Counted from the first letter of the stretch, positions 16,964 through 26,849 are shown. The stretch is 64,000 bases of DNA from Nocardioides potassii (GCF_021648885.1 NZ_JAKJHZ010000007.1:310001-374000), one strand, 5' to 3'. Notes: generated by a model not told the origin, from the letters alone. Numbers and translations are program-made.

Positions 16964-18436
16964 CTAGGCGACGGACCGCTCGGGCTCGACCGGCACGAAG
17001 TCGACCTTCTCGCGCACGCCGCAGTCCGGGCAGCACCAGTCGACCGGGATGTCGGCCCAGGCGGTGCCGGCAGCGAAGCCCTCGTGCTCGTCGCCGGCAG
17101 CGACCTCGTAGACGTACTCGCAGCCCGGACAGCGCGCGGCCAGCACCTCGTCGACGGCGCCCGGGAGCACCTCGGCCGCGACCCGGGCGGCCTCGACGCG
17201 GGCGGCGTGCCCGGCGGCGTCGTACCGCTCGAGGTACTTCTCACGCTTGCGCGGGCTGATGTTGGCGAGCGTGACGTCGCCGCCGAAGTGGTCGACGACG
17301 CGCTGGTCCATCACGCGGCGCCAGACGGCCGGGACGATGGCCAGCACGATCATTCCGGCGTAGCCGGTCGGCAGCACGGGGCTCTCCTCGAAGTCGCGCA
17401 GCGACTGGTAGCGCCGGGTGGGGTTCGCGTGGTGGTCGCTGTGGCGCTGCAGGTGGTAGAGCAGCACGTTGGTCGCGATGTTGTTGGAGTTCCAGCTGTG
17501 GCCGGGAAGCACGCGCTCGTAGCGCTGGCGGTCGCCCTCGCCGACCTTCTGGCGCAGCATCCCGTAGTGCTCCATGTAGTTGACGACCTCGAGGAGCGAG
17601 AAGCCGACGATCGCCTGGATCACGAGGTACGGCGCCACCTCGAGGCCGAACGCGGCGAGGACCGCGGCCCAGAGGACCACCGACATCAGCCACGCGTTGA
17701 GCACGTCGTTGTCGAGGCGCCACGGGCTCTGCTTGCGCCGGGCGAGCCGGCGCTTCTCCAGCCGCCAGGCCGACTTGAGGGAGCCGCCGACCGTGCGCGG
17801 CCAGAACTGGTAGAAGTTCTCGCCCAGGCGGGAGCTGGCGGGGTCCTCAGGAGTGGCGACGCGGACGTGGTGGCCGCGGTTGTGCTCGATGTAGAAGTGG
17901 CCGTAGAAGACCTGCGCCAGCGCGATCTTCGACAGCCAGCGCTCGTTGGCCTCCTTCTTGTGGCCGAGCTCGTGGGCGGTGTTGATGCCGATGCCCCCGA
18001 TGCAGCCGATCGAGATCGCGAGCCCGACCTTGTCGACGGTGCTCAGGGGCGTGTCGGCGAGCACGCCGAAGGCGTCCCACCCGCCGACGACCGCCATCGC
18101 GCCGAGGAAGCCGACGTACTGGATCGGGAGAAAGAGGTAGGTGATCCAGCGGTAGTAGCGGTCCTCCTCGAGCGCCTCGATCACGTCGTCGGGCGGGTTG
18201 GACCGGTCGAGACCCGCGATGAGGTCGATCGCCGGGACGATGCCGAGGATCACGATCGGCCCGACCCAGAAGAAGACGCCCCAGCCCGTGGCGACGTACC
18301 CGCCGAACGCGACGAAGGCGAGGCTCGGCACGACGAGGCCGATCAGCCACAGGTAGCGCTTGCGGTCCCTCCAGAGCTCGGTGGTGCCCTCGGGCACGGT
18401 GCCACTGGGGGCGAGACGGGTGGGGTAGCCGGGCAT
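16964..18436 (-). CDS. alkB: Alkane 1-monooxygenase fused to rubredoxin
   Basis: This 490-residue protein starts at an ATG behind AGGAG. The first 400 residues are the membrane hydroxylase, with the His clusters HELGHKK, EHNRGHHV and LQRHSDHH plus NYMEHYG, which hold the di-iron site. About six membrane helices are visible. Residues 433-490 are a rubredoxin with CPGC (436-439) and CPDC (469-472), which passes electrons to the diiron centre. The enzyme oxidises medium or long n-alkanes to 1-alkanols. Fusion removes the need for a separate rubredoxin. No rubredoxin reductase gene is in the window. Confidence 0.96.
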   Translation of the reverse strand: MPGYPTRLAPSGTVPEGTTELWRDRKRYLWLIGLVVPSLAFVAFGGYVATGWGVFFWVGPIVILGIVPAIDLIAGLDRSNPPDDVIEALEEDRYYRWITYLFLPIQYVGFLGAMAVVGGWDAFGVLADTPLSTVDKVGLAISIGCIGGIGINTAHELGHKKEANERWLSKIALAQVFYGHFYIEHNRGHHVRVATPEDPASSRLGENFYQFWPRTVGGSLKSAWRLEKRRLARRKQSPWRLDNDVLNAWLMSVVLWAAVLAAFGLEVAPYLVIQAIVGFSLLEVVNYMEHYGMLRQKVGEGDRQRYERVLPGHSWNSNNIATNVLLYHLQRHSDHHANPTRRYQSLRDFEESPVLPTGYAGMIVLAIVPAVWRRVMDQRVVDHFGGDVTLANISPRKREKYLERYDAAGHAARVEAARVAAEVLPGAVDEVLAARCPGCEYVYEVAAGDEHEGFAAGTAWADIPVDWCCPDCGVREKVDFVPVEPERSVA

Positions 18437-18456
18437 CTCACGATCTCCTGCGTCGG

Positions 18457-18485
18457 GGTTTACACGACCATAGGATGTGTAAACC
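18457..18485 (-). promoter_or_regulatory. Candidate TetR operator of the alkB operon
   Basis: GGTTTACAC (18457-18465), 11 nt, GTGTAAACC (18477-18485) is a perfect 9-bp inverted repeat. The arms lie in the spacer and just downstream of the -10 of the alkB promoter, 21-49 nt before the start codon. Binding there would block polymerase. Confidence 0.7.
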
Positions 18486-18495
18486 ATTTTGACAA
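18467..18495 (-). promoter_or_regulatory. Promoter of the alkB-rubredoxin-tetR operon
   Basis: On the minus strand, TTGTCA (18490-18495) and TATGGT (18467-18472) are separated by 17 nt. This is the best -35/-10 pair seen in the window, and it overlaps the 9-bp inverted repeat. Confidence 0.6.
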
Positions 18496-18518
18496 GAGGT
18501 GGGCATCTGTAAAGCAAT

Positions 18519-18608
18519 GGAGTCGCCGGATGTCCGGTGACTCCTACGCTTGTCAGCCGAGATCTCGGCCACGAACCGTTGCGGTCACCGGACATCCGGT
18601 GACCGCAG
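18519..18608. repeat. Composite palindromic repeat, copy 2
   Basis: Three palindromes in a row: GGAGTCGCCGGA-TG-TCCGGTGACTCC (one mismatch), GCCGAGATCTCGGC, and GCGGTCACCGGA-CA-TCCGGTGACCGC. The first 60 bases match 13645-13704 closely. It sits in the divergent region between alkB and the phosphodiesterase-like gene. Confidence 0.85.
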
Positions 18609-18704
18609 AGGAGGCGGTCTGGTCTCCCTTCCCGGGGGACGGCGGGAGGGCTAGATTGCCGGGATCGACCGCGGGTGTGGGTCCGCACGACTCCAGGAGT
18701 GCTC

Positions 18705-20366
18705 ATGGCCCGTCGCCGCCTGCTCGTGTCCCTGACCGCCGCCGCCTCGCTGGCCGCGATCGCCGCCGTCGGCTCCCCGGGCGCCGCGGCGAAGCCGAAG
18801 GCGAGCGCGCCGGACAAGGTCGTCATCATCGTCGTCGACGCACTCAGCAAGCAGATCGTCGAGAAGTACGACATGAAGAACGTCGAGAAGCTGATGCAGC
18901 AGGGCGTCGACACCCCGAACAGCTACCTCGGCCACACGGGCTCGGTCACCGTCGTCACCCACAACGTGATCACCACCGGGATGCAGCCCCGGCACATGGG
19001 GTGGACCAACGAGGGCTACCGCGACGTCGCCGGGCTGCTCGGCGCGCCGGGTGGGCTCTACCTCACCAGCAACTTCGGCGCCGCGCAGATGACGCCGCTG
19101 CAGAAGGCGGCCGGCGCCCCGCACCTGTCCGACTACCTCGACGACACCGGCAAGGTCTTCACGGTGAGCCCCAAGGGGTACGCCGCCTACGGCCTGAGCG
19201 GTCCGGGATCGGCGAACACCTCCGTGATCACCTTCGGCAGCAAGACCTGTCCCGTGCCCGGCGACACCACCGGCGCGACGCAGCGGCGCCGCGCGCCGAC
19301 CGGCGTCAACGTGCCGTCGTACATCTCGGCCGACTGCGGCTCGCGCTACGTCGTCGCGCGCGACACGATCTACGACACCGGCCAGCTGCCGGCCTCGCTC
19401 TACCCCGCCACCGACGACCGCTACGTGGTGGGCCACGACCCGGCGCACCGCGGTGGCGACGTGTGGGCGACCGACGCGGTGCTCGACATCATGGGCCACG
19501 AGAAGGACGGGTGGAGCGGGATCTTCGTGAGCCTGCCAGGGGTCGACAAGGCGGCCCACATGTGGGGAGGAGTCAACGACCCCGAGGGCGCGACGCCCGG
19601 CTACGACCCGATGACGCACATGGAGTACGCCACCCGCACCGCCGACGAGCAGGTCGGCCGGATCATGCGCGCCCTGAAGGACAGCGGCGAGCTCGACAGC
19701 ACCCTGGTGGTGCTCACCGCCGACCACGGCTCGGTCGCGGCGGACGCGGGCCACTTCCACGGGACGCTCGGCGAGGGCAACGACTACGGCTACTACAACT
19801 GGTACTACGGCGACCCCGAGAACGACGTCTTCTACGACAAGCCGCAGCCCGCGCTGCGCCCGCTCGTCGAGACCGGCAACGTCGGCTTCGCCTACAGCGA
19901 CTCCTCGCTGAACGTGTGGCTGGAGGACCAGACGTCACCGAAGGTCGAGCAGGCCGCCGACCTCATGGAGGTGATGCCGGACGTCACCGCGGTGTGGCGG
20001 CGCGACGGCGACCACTTCACCCGCGTGACGCCGGTCCGCTACGAGCTGATGGGCCGGGCGGAGAGGGCGTGGTTCGACGCCAAGGCGCAGGAGCTCGTCG
20101 ACACCCAGGCGGCGCCCTACGGACCGGACCTGGTCGCCACGCTGCGCGACGACACGACGTACTCCGTCCTGGGTGACCACGGCGGGATCCAGCGCTCGGC
20201 GCAGCAGGTCCCGATCGTCTTCGCCGGGTCCTCCCTCTCGCACCGCGACCTCGATGCCGAGGTGAGGTCCATCGACATCATGCCGACGGTGCTGGCGGCG
20301 ATGGGGATCACGCCCAGTTTCACCCCCGACGGGACGGCCTACCCGCTGCCTCGCAAGAACAAGTAG
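18705..20366 (+). CDS. Secreted alkaline phosphatase superfamily protein (phosphodiesterase-like)
   Basis: The protein has 553 residues from an ATG behind AGGAG (18695-18699). The signal peptide ends near SPGAAAKPK. The fold is that of the alkaline phosphatase/nucleotide pyrophosphatase superfamily: VVIIVVDALSK has the first metal-binding Asp, GHTGSVTVVTHNVITTG probably the nucleophile Thr/Ser, LPGVDKAAHMWGG and TADHGSV further metal ligands, and VLGDHGGIQRSAQQVPIVFA the last His. It probably cleaves phosphodiesters or phosphomonoesters outside the cell. The substrate is not evident. The family is clear; the exact subfamily is less so. Confidence 0.85.
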   Translation: MARRRLLVSLTAAASLAAIAAVGSPGAAAKPKASAPDKVVIIVVDALSKQIVEKYDMKNVEKLMQQGVDTPNSYLGHTGSVTVVTHNVITTGMQPRHMGWTNEGYRDVAGLLGAPGGLYLTSNFGAAQMTPLQKAAGAPHLSDYLDDTGKVFTVSPKGYAAYGLSGPGSANTSVITFGSKTCPVPGDTTGATQRRRAPTGVNVPSYISADCGSRYVVARDTIYDTGQLPASLYPATDDRYVVGHDPAHRGGDVWATDAVLDIMGHEKDGWSGIFVSLPGVDKAAHMWGGVNDPEGATPGYDPMTHMEYATRTADEQVGRIMRALKDSGELDSTLVVLTADHGSVAADAGHFHGTLGEGNDYGYYNWYYGDPENDVFYDKPQPALRPLVETGNVGFAYSDSSLNVWLEDQTSPKVEQAADLMEVMPDVTAVWRRDGDHFTRVTPVRYELMGRAERAWFDAKAQELVDTQAAPYGPDLVATLRDDTTYSVLGDHGGIQRSAQQVPIVFAGSSLSHRDLDAEVRSIDIMPTVLAAMGITPSFTPDGTAYPLPRKNK

Positions 20367-20442
20367 GGCGCGGGCCGCGTCGCGGGCCGACGGTGGGAGG
20401 AGCGCTGGGCGGGACGGTGCTCGCGGTGGTGACGAGCACCAC

Positions 20443-20448
20443 TAGGCT
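20443..20448 (+). promoter_or_regulatory. -10 element, probably leaderless
   Basis: TAGGCT with 7 nt before the ATG of ppgK. Confidence 0.5.
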
Positions 20449-20455
20449 CGTCCCC

Positions 20456-21211
20456 ATGGAGCACCCCATCGGCATCGACTTCGGCGGCACCGGCATCAAG
20501 GGCGCACCCGTGGACCTCGGGCGCGGTGACTTCGCACAGGACCGGGTCCGCATCGACACCCCCAGGCCCGCCGACCCGCAGTCGGTCGCCGCGGTCTTCC
20601 AGAAGATCGTGGACAGCTTCCCCTCGTCGACCACGCCCGTCGGCGTGACCGTGCCCGGCATCGTGCGGCGCGGCGTGGTGCTGTCGGCCGCCAACATCGA
20701 CAAGTCGTGGATCAAGGAGGACGCCGACGCGATCTTCACCGAGGCCCTCGGTCGTGAGGTCCACGTCGTCAACGACGCCGACGCCGCCGGCCTGGCCGAG
20801 GCGGAGTACGGCGCCGCGAAGGGCCGCGACGGCCTGGTCATGGTCATCACGCTCGGAACCGGCATCGGTTCCGCCCTCATCTGGGACGGCGAGCTGGTGC
20901 CCAACACCGAGATGGGCCACCTCGAGATCGAAGGCGCCGTGGCGGAGTCACGCGCCGCCACGAGCGCGCGCGAGCGTGAGGGCCTGTCCTGGGAGGACTG
21001 GTCCGACCGGCTGACGACGTACTTCCGGCACCTCGAGCGGCTCTTCACCCCCGACCTCTTCGTCGTCGGTGGCGGCGTGAGCAAGTCGTGGGAGAAGTTC
21101 GGGCACCTGATCGAGATCGAGACCGAGATCATCCCCGCCAGGCTCGAGAACCGCGCCGGCATCGTCGGCGCCGCGCTCGTCGCTCACCGCAAGGCCGGCC
21201 AGGAGGACTGA
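20456..21211 (+). CDS. ppgK: Polyphosphate glucokinase
   Basis: The protein has 251 residues. It is a ROK-family sugar kinase with the phosphate-binding loop IGIDFGGTGIKG (5-16), the sugar site VVNDADAAGLAEAEYGAA and TLGTGIGSALIWDGELVPNT. GHLEIEG takes the place of the zinc motif of ordinary ROK kinases, which is typical of actinobacterial PPGK. The enzyme phosphorylates glucose with polyphosphate or ATP, feeding cytosolic glucose 6-phosphate. It appears transcribed alone, with a leaderless start. Confidence 0.95.
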   Translation: MEHPIGIDFGGTGIKGAPVDLGRGDFAQDRVRIDTPRPADPQSVAAVFQKIVDSFPSSTTPVGVTVPGIVRRGVVLSAANIDKSWIKEDADAIFTEALGREVHVVNDADAAGLAEAEYGAAKGRDGLVMVITLGTGIGSALIWDGELVPNTEMGHLEIEGAVAESRAATSAREREGLSWEDWSDRLTTYFRHLERLFTPDLFVVGGGVSKSWEKFGHLIEIETEIIPARLENRAGIVGAALVAHRKAGQED

Positions 21212-21213
21212 CC

Positions 21214-21708
21214 TCAGACCGGTTCCGGTCCGGTCACCTGCTCGAAGGCCTCGGTCGCCCCCCGGAGGTAGCGCTCGACGACCGCCTTCTCCTCGTCGGT
21301 GAACTGTCCGTCGAGCCGGTCGAGGGCGACGAACATCGGCAGCAGCTGGCCGACCACCTCGCGGCGTCCCGACGCGGTGAGCACGAGCTGCGTACGACGT
21401 CGGTCGTCGGGGTGCGGCTGCCGCTCGACGTGGCCGTGCGAGACGAGGCGGTCGACGATCCCCGTGGCGGCAGCGGTCGACACCTCGAGCCGACGGGCCA
21501 CCTCGGCCGGTCCGATCTGCTCGCGCGTCAGGTGCTCCAGGGTCGCCAGCTCGGTCAGGCTCATGCCGGCCCGACGGGCGACGACGTGGTTGACCCGGCC
21601 GCCGGCGAGGACGAGGTGACGCAACGCCTCGAGGGTCGGCGTCTCCTCCCAGCCCGCGGGCGGACCACCGGGGACGGCTCCGGGGTTCGGCTGCTGGTCG
21701 GACGGCAT
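21214..21708 (-). CDS. MarR-family regulator
   Basis: The protein has 164 residues from the ATG at 21708 (MPSDQQPNP); the frame is open 22 codons further, across the likely operator, so the shorter start is preferred. The winged helix shows MSLTELATLEHLTREQIGPA, EVARRLEVSTAAATGIVDRL and a wing with HPDDRRRTQLVLTASG. The gene is divergent from the MMPL transporter gene, with 101 nt between start codons. An 11-bp palindrome lies in that gap. It probably represses the exporter and itself until an effector binds. Confidence 0.9.
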   Translation of the reverse strand: MPSDQQPNPGAVPGGPPAGWEETPTLEALRHLVLAGGRVNHVVARRAGMSLTELATLEHLTREQIGPAEVARRLEVSTAAATGIVDRLVSHGHVERQPHPDDRRRTQLVLTASGRREVVGQLLPMFVALDRLDGQFTDEEKAVVERYLRGATEAFEQVTGPEPV

Positions 21709-21760
21709 GCGCAGAGTGTCCCCCCTCGCCAGGTTGCACGGCGGATCGATGATCGCTAAC

Positions 21761-21771
21761 TTGCTTAGCAA
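21761..21771. promoter_or_regulatory. Candidate MarR operator
   Basis: TTGCTTAGCAA has 5-bp arms around one base and sits between the divergent marR and MMPL genes. It lies in an unusually AT-rich stretch for this window (GCTAACTTGCTTAGCAACAT). Confidence 0.55.
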
Positions 21772-21809
21772 CATACTTCGTGAGTGACCTCATCGTAAGG
21801 GACGCAATC

Positions 21810-23924
21810 ATGGGCAGGACCACTTCTCGAGCGGCTCGGTTCATCGCGGGACGGCGCACGGCGTGGCTCGTCGCCCTCGTCCCGCTGCTCATCGCGATCG
21901 CGGTGCTGGCCCTCGTGCCGGAGGGGGAGCGGGACGCGAGCCCGACCGACACCCTGCCCGCCGGCGCCGACAGCACCCTCGCCGTCGAGCTGGCCGACCG
22001 GCTGCCCGAGGACGAGGGACAGGTCGCCATCGTCCTGTGGACCGCCGACTCCGGAGAGCTCGATCGGGCCGCCCAGGAGGCCATCACCCAGCAGGCGGTC
22101 GAGCTGCTGGAGAAGAGCGCCGACGAGTCCGGCACGGCGGGCGGCGATACCGGCGGGCCGCCCCCGGGAGCCGGTGAGTCCGGCCAGTCGGGCCAGTCGG
22201 GCCAGTCGCCCGTCGTCGTGGCGGAGGACGGCACGGCCGCGTTCCTCGCGCTGCCGGTGACCTCGTCGTCGGCGACCGACAACATCGACAAGGTCGAGGA
22301 CCTGCGCTCGGAGCTCCGCGCGGACGCCCCGGACGGCGTCACGGTCCAGGTGACCGGCCCGGCCGGGATCCAGGCAGACATCGGGCAGGTCTTCGACGGC
22401 GCCGACTTCCGGCTGCTGCTCTCCACCGCCGCAGTCGTCGCCTTCCTCCTCATCATCACCTACCGCAGCCCGACCCTCTGGCTGGTGCCACTCATCGTCG
22501 TCGGCGTCGCCGACCGGCTGGCCGCCGTGGTGTCCACCAACGTGCTCGAGGTCGCCGGCCTCGCCTGGGACGAGTCGACGGTGGGCATCCTCAGCGTGCT
22601 GGTCTTCGGCGCCGGCACCGACTACGCCCTGCTGCTCATCTCCCGCTACCGCGACGAGCTCAAGACCAGCGACTCGCGCCATGAGGCGATGGCCCACGCG
22701 CTCGCCCGCACGACGGAGGCCGTCGTCTCGAGCGCGACGACGGTCGTGCTCGGCCTGCTCACCCTGCTGCTCTCGGCCATCCCGACGACCCGCGGCCTCG
22801 GCGTCGCGTGTGCGGTCGGCGTACTGATCGCGGCGACGTTCGCGCTCGTCGTCCTCCCGGCCGCGCTGGTGCTGTTCGGCCGCTGGATCTTCTGGCCGCG
22901 CGTGCCGCACGTCGGCGACACGGTGCTCGTCGAGTCGAACTCGCTGTGGCACCGCGTCGGCGACGCCGTCTCTCGCCGACCGCGCACCTTCGTGGTGGGC
23001 ACCGTCCTCGGCCTCGCCGTGCTGGCGTCCGGCACGCTCTCGATCACGACCGGCCTCGACCCGGCGGACCAGTTCCTCCAGCGACCGGAGGCGATCTCCG
23101 CGGCCGAGCGCCTCGGCCAGTCCTTCCCGGCCGGCACGAGCGACCCGGTCCAGGTCGTCACCCGCGACCAGCCGGAGCAGGTGCTGGAGGCGGTCGAGGG
23201 GGTCGACGGCGTCGACTCGGCGCGGATCACGACCAGCGGCGACGGCATCGCCCGCATCGACGCCGTACCGGACGCGGCGCCCGGCAGCGACGCGGCGCAG
23301 GCGGTCGTGGTCGACGTACGCGCTGCGGTCGCGGACTTCACCGACACGTACGTCGGTGGTGGCGACGCGGAGTCGCTCGACGCCGGTGACTACGCCGCCA
23401 GCGACCGGCTCGTCATCCTGCCGTTGATCCTCGCGCTCGTGCTCGGTGCGCTGCTCCTGCTGCTCCGCTCGATCGTCGCGCCGCTGCTGCTGGTGGCGAC
23501 CGTGGTGGCGACGTACGCCGCCAGCATGGGCGCGTCGTGGTGGCTGTTCCGGACGGTGTTCGGCTTCGACGCGATGGACACCGGGGTGCCGCTGCTGGCC
23601 TTCCTCTTCCTCGTCGCGCTCGGCGTCGACTACAACATCTTCCTCGTCACCCGGGCCCGCGAGGAGGCGCGCGAGCACGGCACCCGCACCGGGATGCTGC
23701 GCGCGCTGACGGCGACCGGCGGGGTGATCACCAGCGCGGGCATCCTGCTGGCGGCGGTGTTCGCCGTGCTCGGGGTGCTGCCCCTGGTCGTGCTCGCCCA
23801 GCTCGGCGCGATCATCTTCGTCGGCGTGCTGCTGGACACCCTCGTCGTCCGCACGGTGCTGGTGCCCGCGCTCGCGCTGACCCTCGGCGACCGCTTCTGG
23901 TGGCCGCGGAAGGTGACGGGCTGA
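21810..23924 (+). CDS. MMPL/RND-family transporter
   Basis: The protein has 704 residues from the ATG with AAGGGA 7 nt upstream; a GTG 30 nt earlier is less likely. A first membrane helix (TAWLVALVPLLIAIAVLALV) is followed by an external domain with a Gly-Gln-Ser repeat (GESGQSGQSGQS). A bundle of five helices comes next, with the conserved GAGTDYALLLISRYRDEL. A second external domain and second bundle follow, with LGVDYNIFLVTRAREEA. This two-fold layout is that of MmpL transporters, which export lipids or drugs by proton flow. Control by the divergent MarR is likely. The substrate is unknown. Confidence 0.93.
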   Translation: MGRTTSRAARFIAGRRTAWLVALVPLLIAIAVLALVPEGERDASPTDTLPAGADSTLAVELADRLPEDEGQVAIVLWTADSGELDRAAQEAITQQAVELLEKSADESGTAGGDTGGPPPGAGESGQSGQSGQSPVVVAEDGTAAFLALPVTSSSATDNIDKVEDLRSELRADAPDGVTVQVTGPAGIQADIGQVFDGADFRLLLSTAAVVAFLLIITYRSPTLWLVPLIVVGVADRLAAVVSTNVLEVAGLAWDESTVGILSVLVFGAGTDYALLLISRYRDELKTSDSRHEAMAHALARTTEAVVSSATTVVLGLLTLLLSAIPTTRGLGVACAVGVLIAATFALVVLPAALVLFGRWIFWPRVPHVGDTVLVESNSLWHRVGDAVSRRPRTFVVGTVLGLAVLASGTLSITTGLDPADQFLQRPEAISAAERLGQSFPAGTSDPVQVVTRDQPEQVLEAVEGVDGVDSARITTSGDGIARIDAVPDAAPGSDAAQAVVVDVRAAVADFTDTYVGGGDAESLDAGDYAASDRLVILPLILALVLGALLLLLRSIVAPLLLVATVVATYAASMGASWWLFRTVFGFDAMDTGVPLLAFLFLVALGVDYNIFLVTRAREEAREHGTRTGMLRALTATGGVITSAGILLAAVFAVLGVLPLVVLAQLGAIIFVGVLLDTLVVRTVLVPALALTLGDRFWWPRKVTG

Positions 23925-23936
23925 GCGTGCCCGGCG

Positions 23937-23962
23937 GGAGTCACCGCTGAGCCGGTGACTCC
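23937..23962 (+). terminator. Hairpin after the MMPL gene, related to the composite repeat
   Basis: GGAGTCACCG (23937-23946) and CGGTGACTCC (23953-23962) pair perfectly around a 6-nt loop, 13 nt after the stop. The arms equal the outer hairpin of the repeats at 13645 and 18519. Confidence 0.7.
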
Positions 23963-24085
23963 TGCACATCCGGGGCGTTGCAACGGCCGGTCCGCGACAA
24001 ACTCCCCCCACCTGCGTGACAGGGGAGACAGGAGGGGCCGAATGGCACGAGCGGCGGGCGCCGGCGCGCAGCCTCAGCGGAGAGG

Positions 24086-25465
<1,380 letters not shown>

Positions 25466-25514
25466 GCCGTGCACCCTTCCCCTCCGCCGGGGTTACGCAC
25501 AAGTCACCTGCGCC

Positions 25515-25520
25515 TAGGCT
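25515..25520 (+). promoter_or_regulatory. -10 element, probably leaderless
   Basis: TAGGCT with 6 nt before the GTG start of the small acetyltransferase. Confidence 0.5.
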
Positions 25521-25526
25521 CGGGTT

Positions 25527-25805
25527 GTGGACATAGTGTTCGTCGACTCCCCCGACCATGACCGCTACGAGCTGCGCGACGGTGACGCCCTCATCGGGCT
25601 GATCGCCTACCGGCTCCACGGCGACACCATCACCCTCGTGCACACCGAGGTGCGCGACGAGTACGAGGGGCAGGGCCACGCCGCGCGGCTCGCCCGCGGC
25701 GCCCTCGACGACGCCCGTTCACGCGGGCTGACGGTCGTGCCGTCGTGCCCCTACGTGGCGTCGTACATCGAGAAGCACCCGGAGTACGCCGACCTGGTGG
25801 CGTGA
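25527..25805 (+). CDS. Small GNAT-like N-acetyltransferase (YjdJ type)
   Basis: The protein has 92 residues from GTG. It is the minimal GNAT fold found in YjdJ/human GTLF3B-type proteins: LIGLIAYRLHGDTITLVHTE, then VRDEYEGQGHAARLARGAL with the acetyl-CoA loop (EGQGHAARLA), and VVPSCPYVASYIEKHPEY, which is highly conserved in this family. Family members are thought to acetylate small molecules or proteins, but substrates are not established. A leaderless start is supported by the TAGGCT box 6 nt upstream. It converges on the beta-helix gene with only 6 nt between stops. Confidence 0.9.
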   Translation: MDIVFVDSPDHDRYELRDGDALIGLIAYRLHGDTITLVHTEVRDEYEGQGHAARLARGALDDARSRGLTVVPSCPYVASYIEKHPEYADLVA

Positions 25806-25811
25806 GCCGCC

Positions 25812-26849
25812 TCAGCGCACGACGCTGTCGGTGATCGTCCGGCTCGCGCCGAGGAAGAAGATCCCGGGGAGGGTCTCGAAGCCCTCGCTCGGGTTGTCGG
25901 TCAGCCGCGAATCGTCGATCGTGAGCGTGCCGGTGCGGTCGTTGGACACGAAGAAGATCGCTCCCCCGCCCTCGCGGGCGTGGTTGTCACCGAACGACGA
26001 GCCCTCGATGCGCAGCTGCATCGCGTTGCCGTCGAGGTAGATCGCCCCGCCCGAACCACCGCCGGGTGTGCCGCTGCGCTGAGGGTTCGCGCCACGTCCG
26101 ACGGCCCGGTTGTGGGTGAACGTCGACGCGGTGATCGTCCACGAGACGCCGATGCTGCTCAGCGCCGCGCCGTTGCTGCACCGGCCACCGGTGAAGGTCG
26201 AGCGGCGGACGACCACGGCACGGTCGGCGTACTGGTCGAGGACGCGGACCGCACCGCCGCCGACGTCGGGACCGGCGCGGTCGCAGCGGTTGTCGACGAA
26301 CTCCGAGTCCAGGATCTTCAGCCGGCCGCCGCGCGCGAAGATCGCGCCGCCCCCACCGCCGTCGGTCGTCTCGCCGGTGGCGTTGCCGTCGGCGAACCGC
26401 ATCCGCCTGACCACGAGCCGTGGCTCCGCCTGGTCGTCGCAGTGCGACGTCGTCCAGACCTGCGCGCGGTCGCAGGTGTTGAGGTAGAGGATGCGGCGAT
26501 CGCCCCCGCCGCTGAGCGTGACGAGGCCGCCGCCGTCGAGCACCACCTTCGCCGAGGTGTTGACCACCTTCGCGGTGCGCTTCATCTCGATCGTCACCGG
26601 GTCCGCGCCGCAGTCGAACGAGATCGAGCCACCTCGCGCCACGGCCCGCACGACCGCGCGCGACGTGCACGCCGCCGGGGTGCCGGTCCCGACGACCGAG
26701 CCGGCACGGGCATCGGTGGTCGCCGTCCGGGCCAGTCCCTCGGTGGTCGAGGTGCGAGCGGAGCGAGCCTCGAGACCACCGGCACCGGCTGGCACGGCCG
26801 ACGCCACCACCGCGACCACCGCCGCGGCGAGGACGCCGGCCGACCTCAC
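25812..26849 (-). CDS. Secreted right-handed beta-helix protein
   Basis: The protein has 345 residues. The signal peptide ends near AVPAGA. From about 85 on, short strands repeat: VVLDGGGLVTLSG, LVVRRMRFADGNATGE, LKILDSEFVDNRCD, VVVRRSTFTGGRCSNG, WTITASTFTHNRAVG, LRIEGSSFGDNHA, LTIDDSRLTDNP. This is the pectate-lyase-like parallel beta-helix seen in polysaccharide lyases and surface adhesins. No catalytic residues are recognised. Its GTG start overlaps the glutathione peroxidase stop by 4 nt. A 42-bp palindromic repeat lies within the coding sequence just after the signal peptide. Confidence 0.8.
   Translation of the reverse strand: MRSAGVLAAAVVAVVASAVPAGAGGLEARSARTSTTEGLARTATTDARAGSVVGTGTPAACTSRAVVRAVARGGSISFDCGADPVTIEMKRTAKVVNTSAKVVLDGGGLVTLSGGGDRRILYLNTCDRAQVWTTSHCDDQAEPRLVVRRMRFADGNATGETTDGGGGGAIFARGGRLKILDSEFVDNRCDRAGPDVGGGAVRVLDQYADRAVVVRRSTFTGGRCSNGAALSSIGVSWTITASTFTHNRAVGRGANPQRSGTPGGGSGGAIYLDGNAMQLRIEGSSFGDNHAREGGGAIFFVSNDRTGTLTIDDSRLTDNPSEGFETLPGIFFLGASRTITDSVVR
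26740..26782. repeat. GGTCGAG-type palindromic repeat inside a gene
   Basis: The arms CGGTGGTC-GAGGTGCGAGCG and GAGCGAGCCTCGAGACCACC pair imperfectly. The repeat is translated as GGLEARSARTSTTEG in the beta-helix protein, between signal peptide and mature domain. A diverged relative lies at 62069-62117. Confidence 0.6.

Noticed and set aside
18437..18913. Upstream extension of AlkB by about 159 residues
   Set aside because: It would cross the promoter, the operator and the repeat, and has no family similarity; the ATG at 18436 has a good ribosome site.
23963..24085. Possible small gene starting ATGGCACGAGCGGCG near 24042
   Set aside because: It would run into the antisense of the malic enzyme gene and has no recognisable product.
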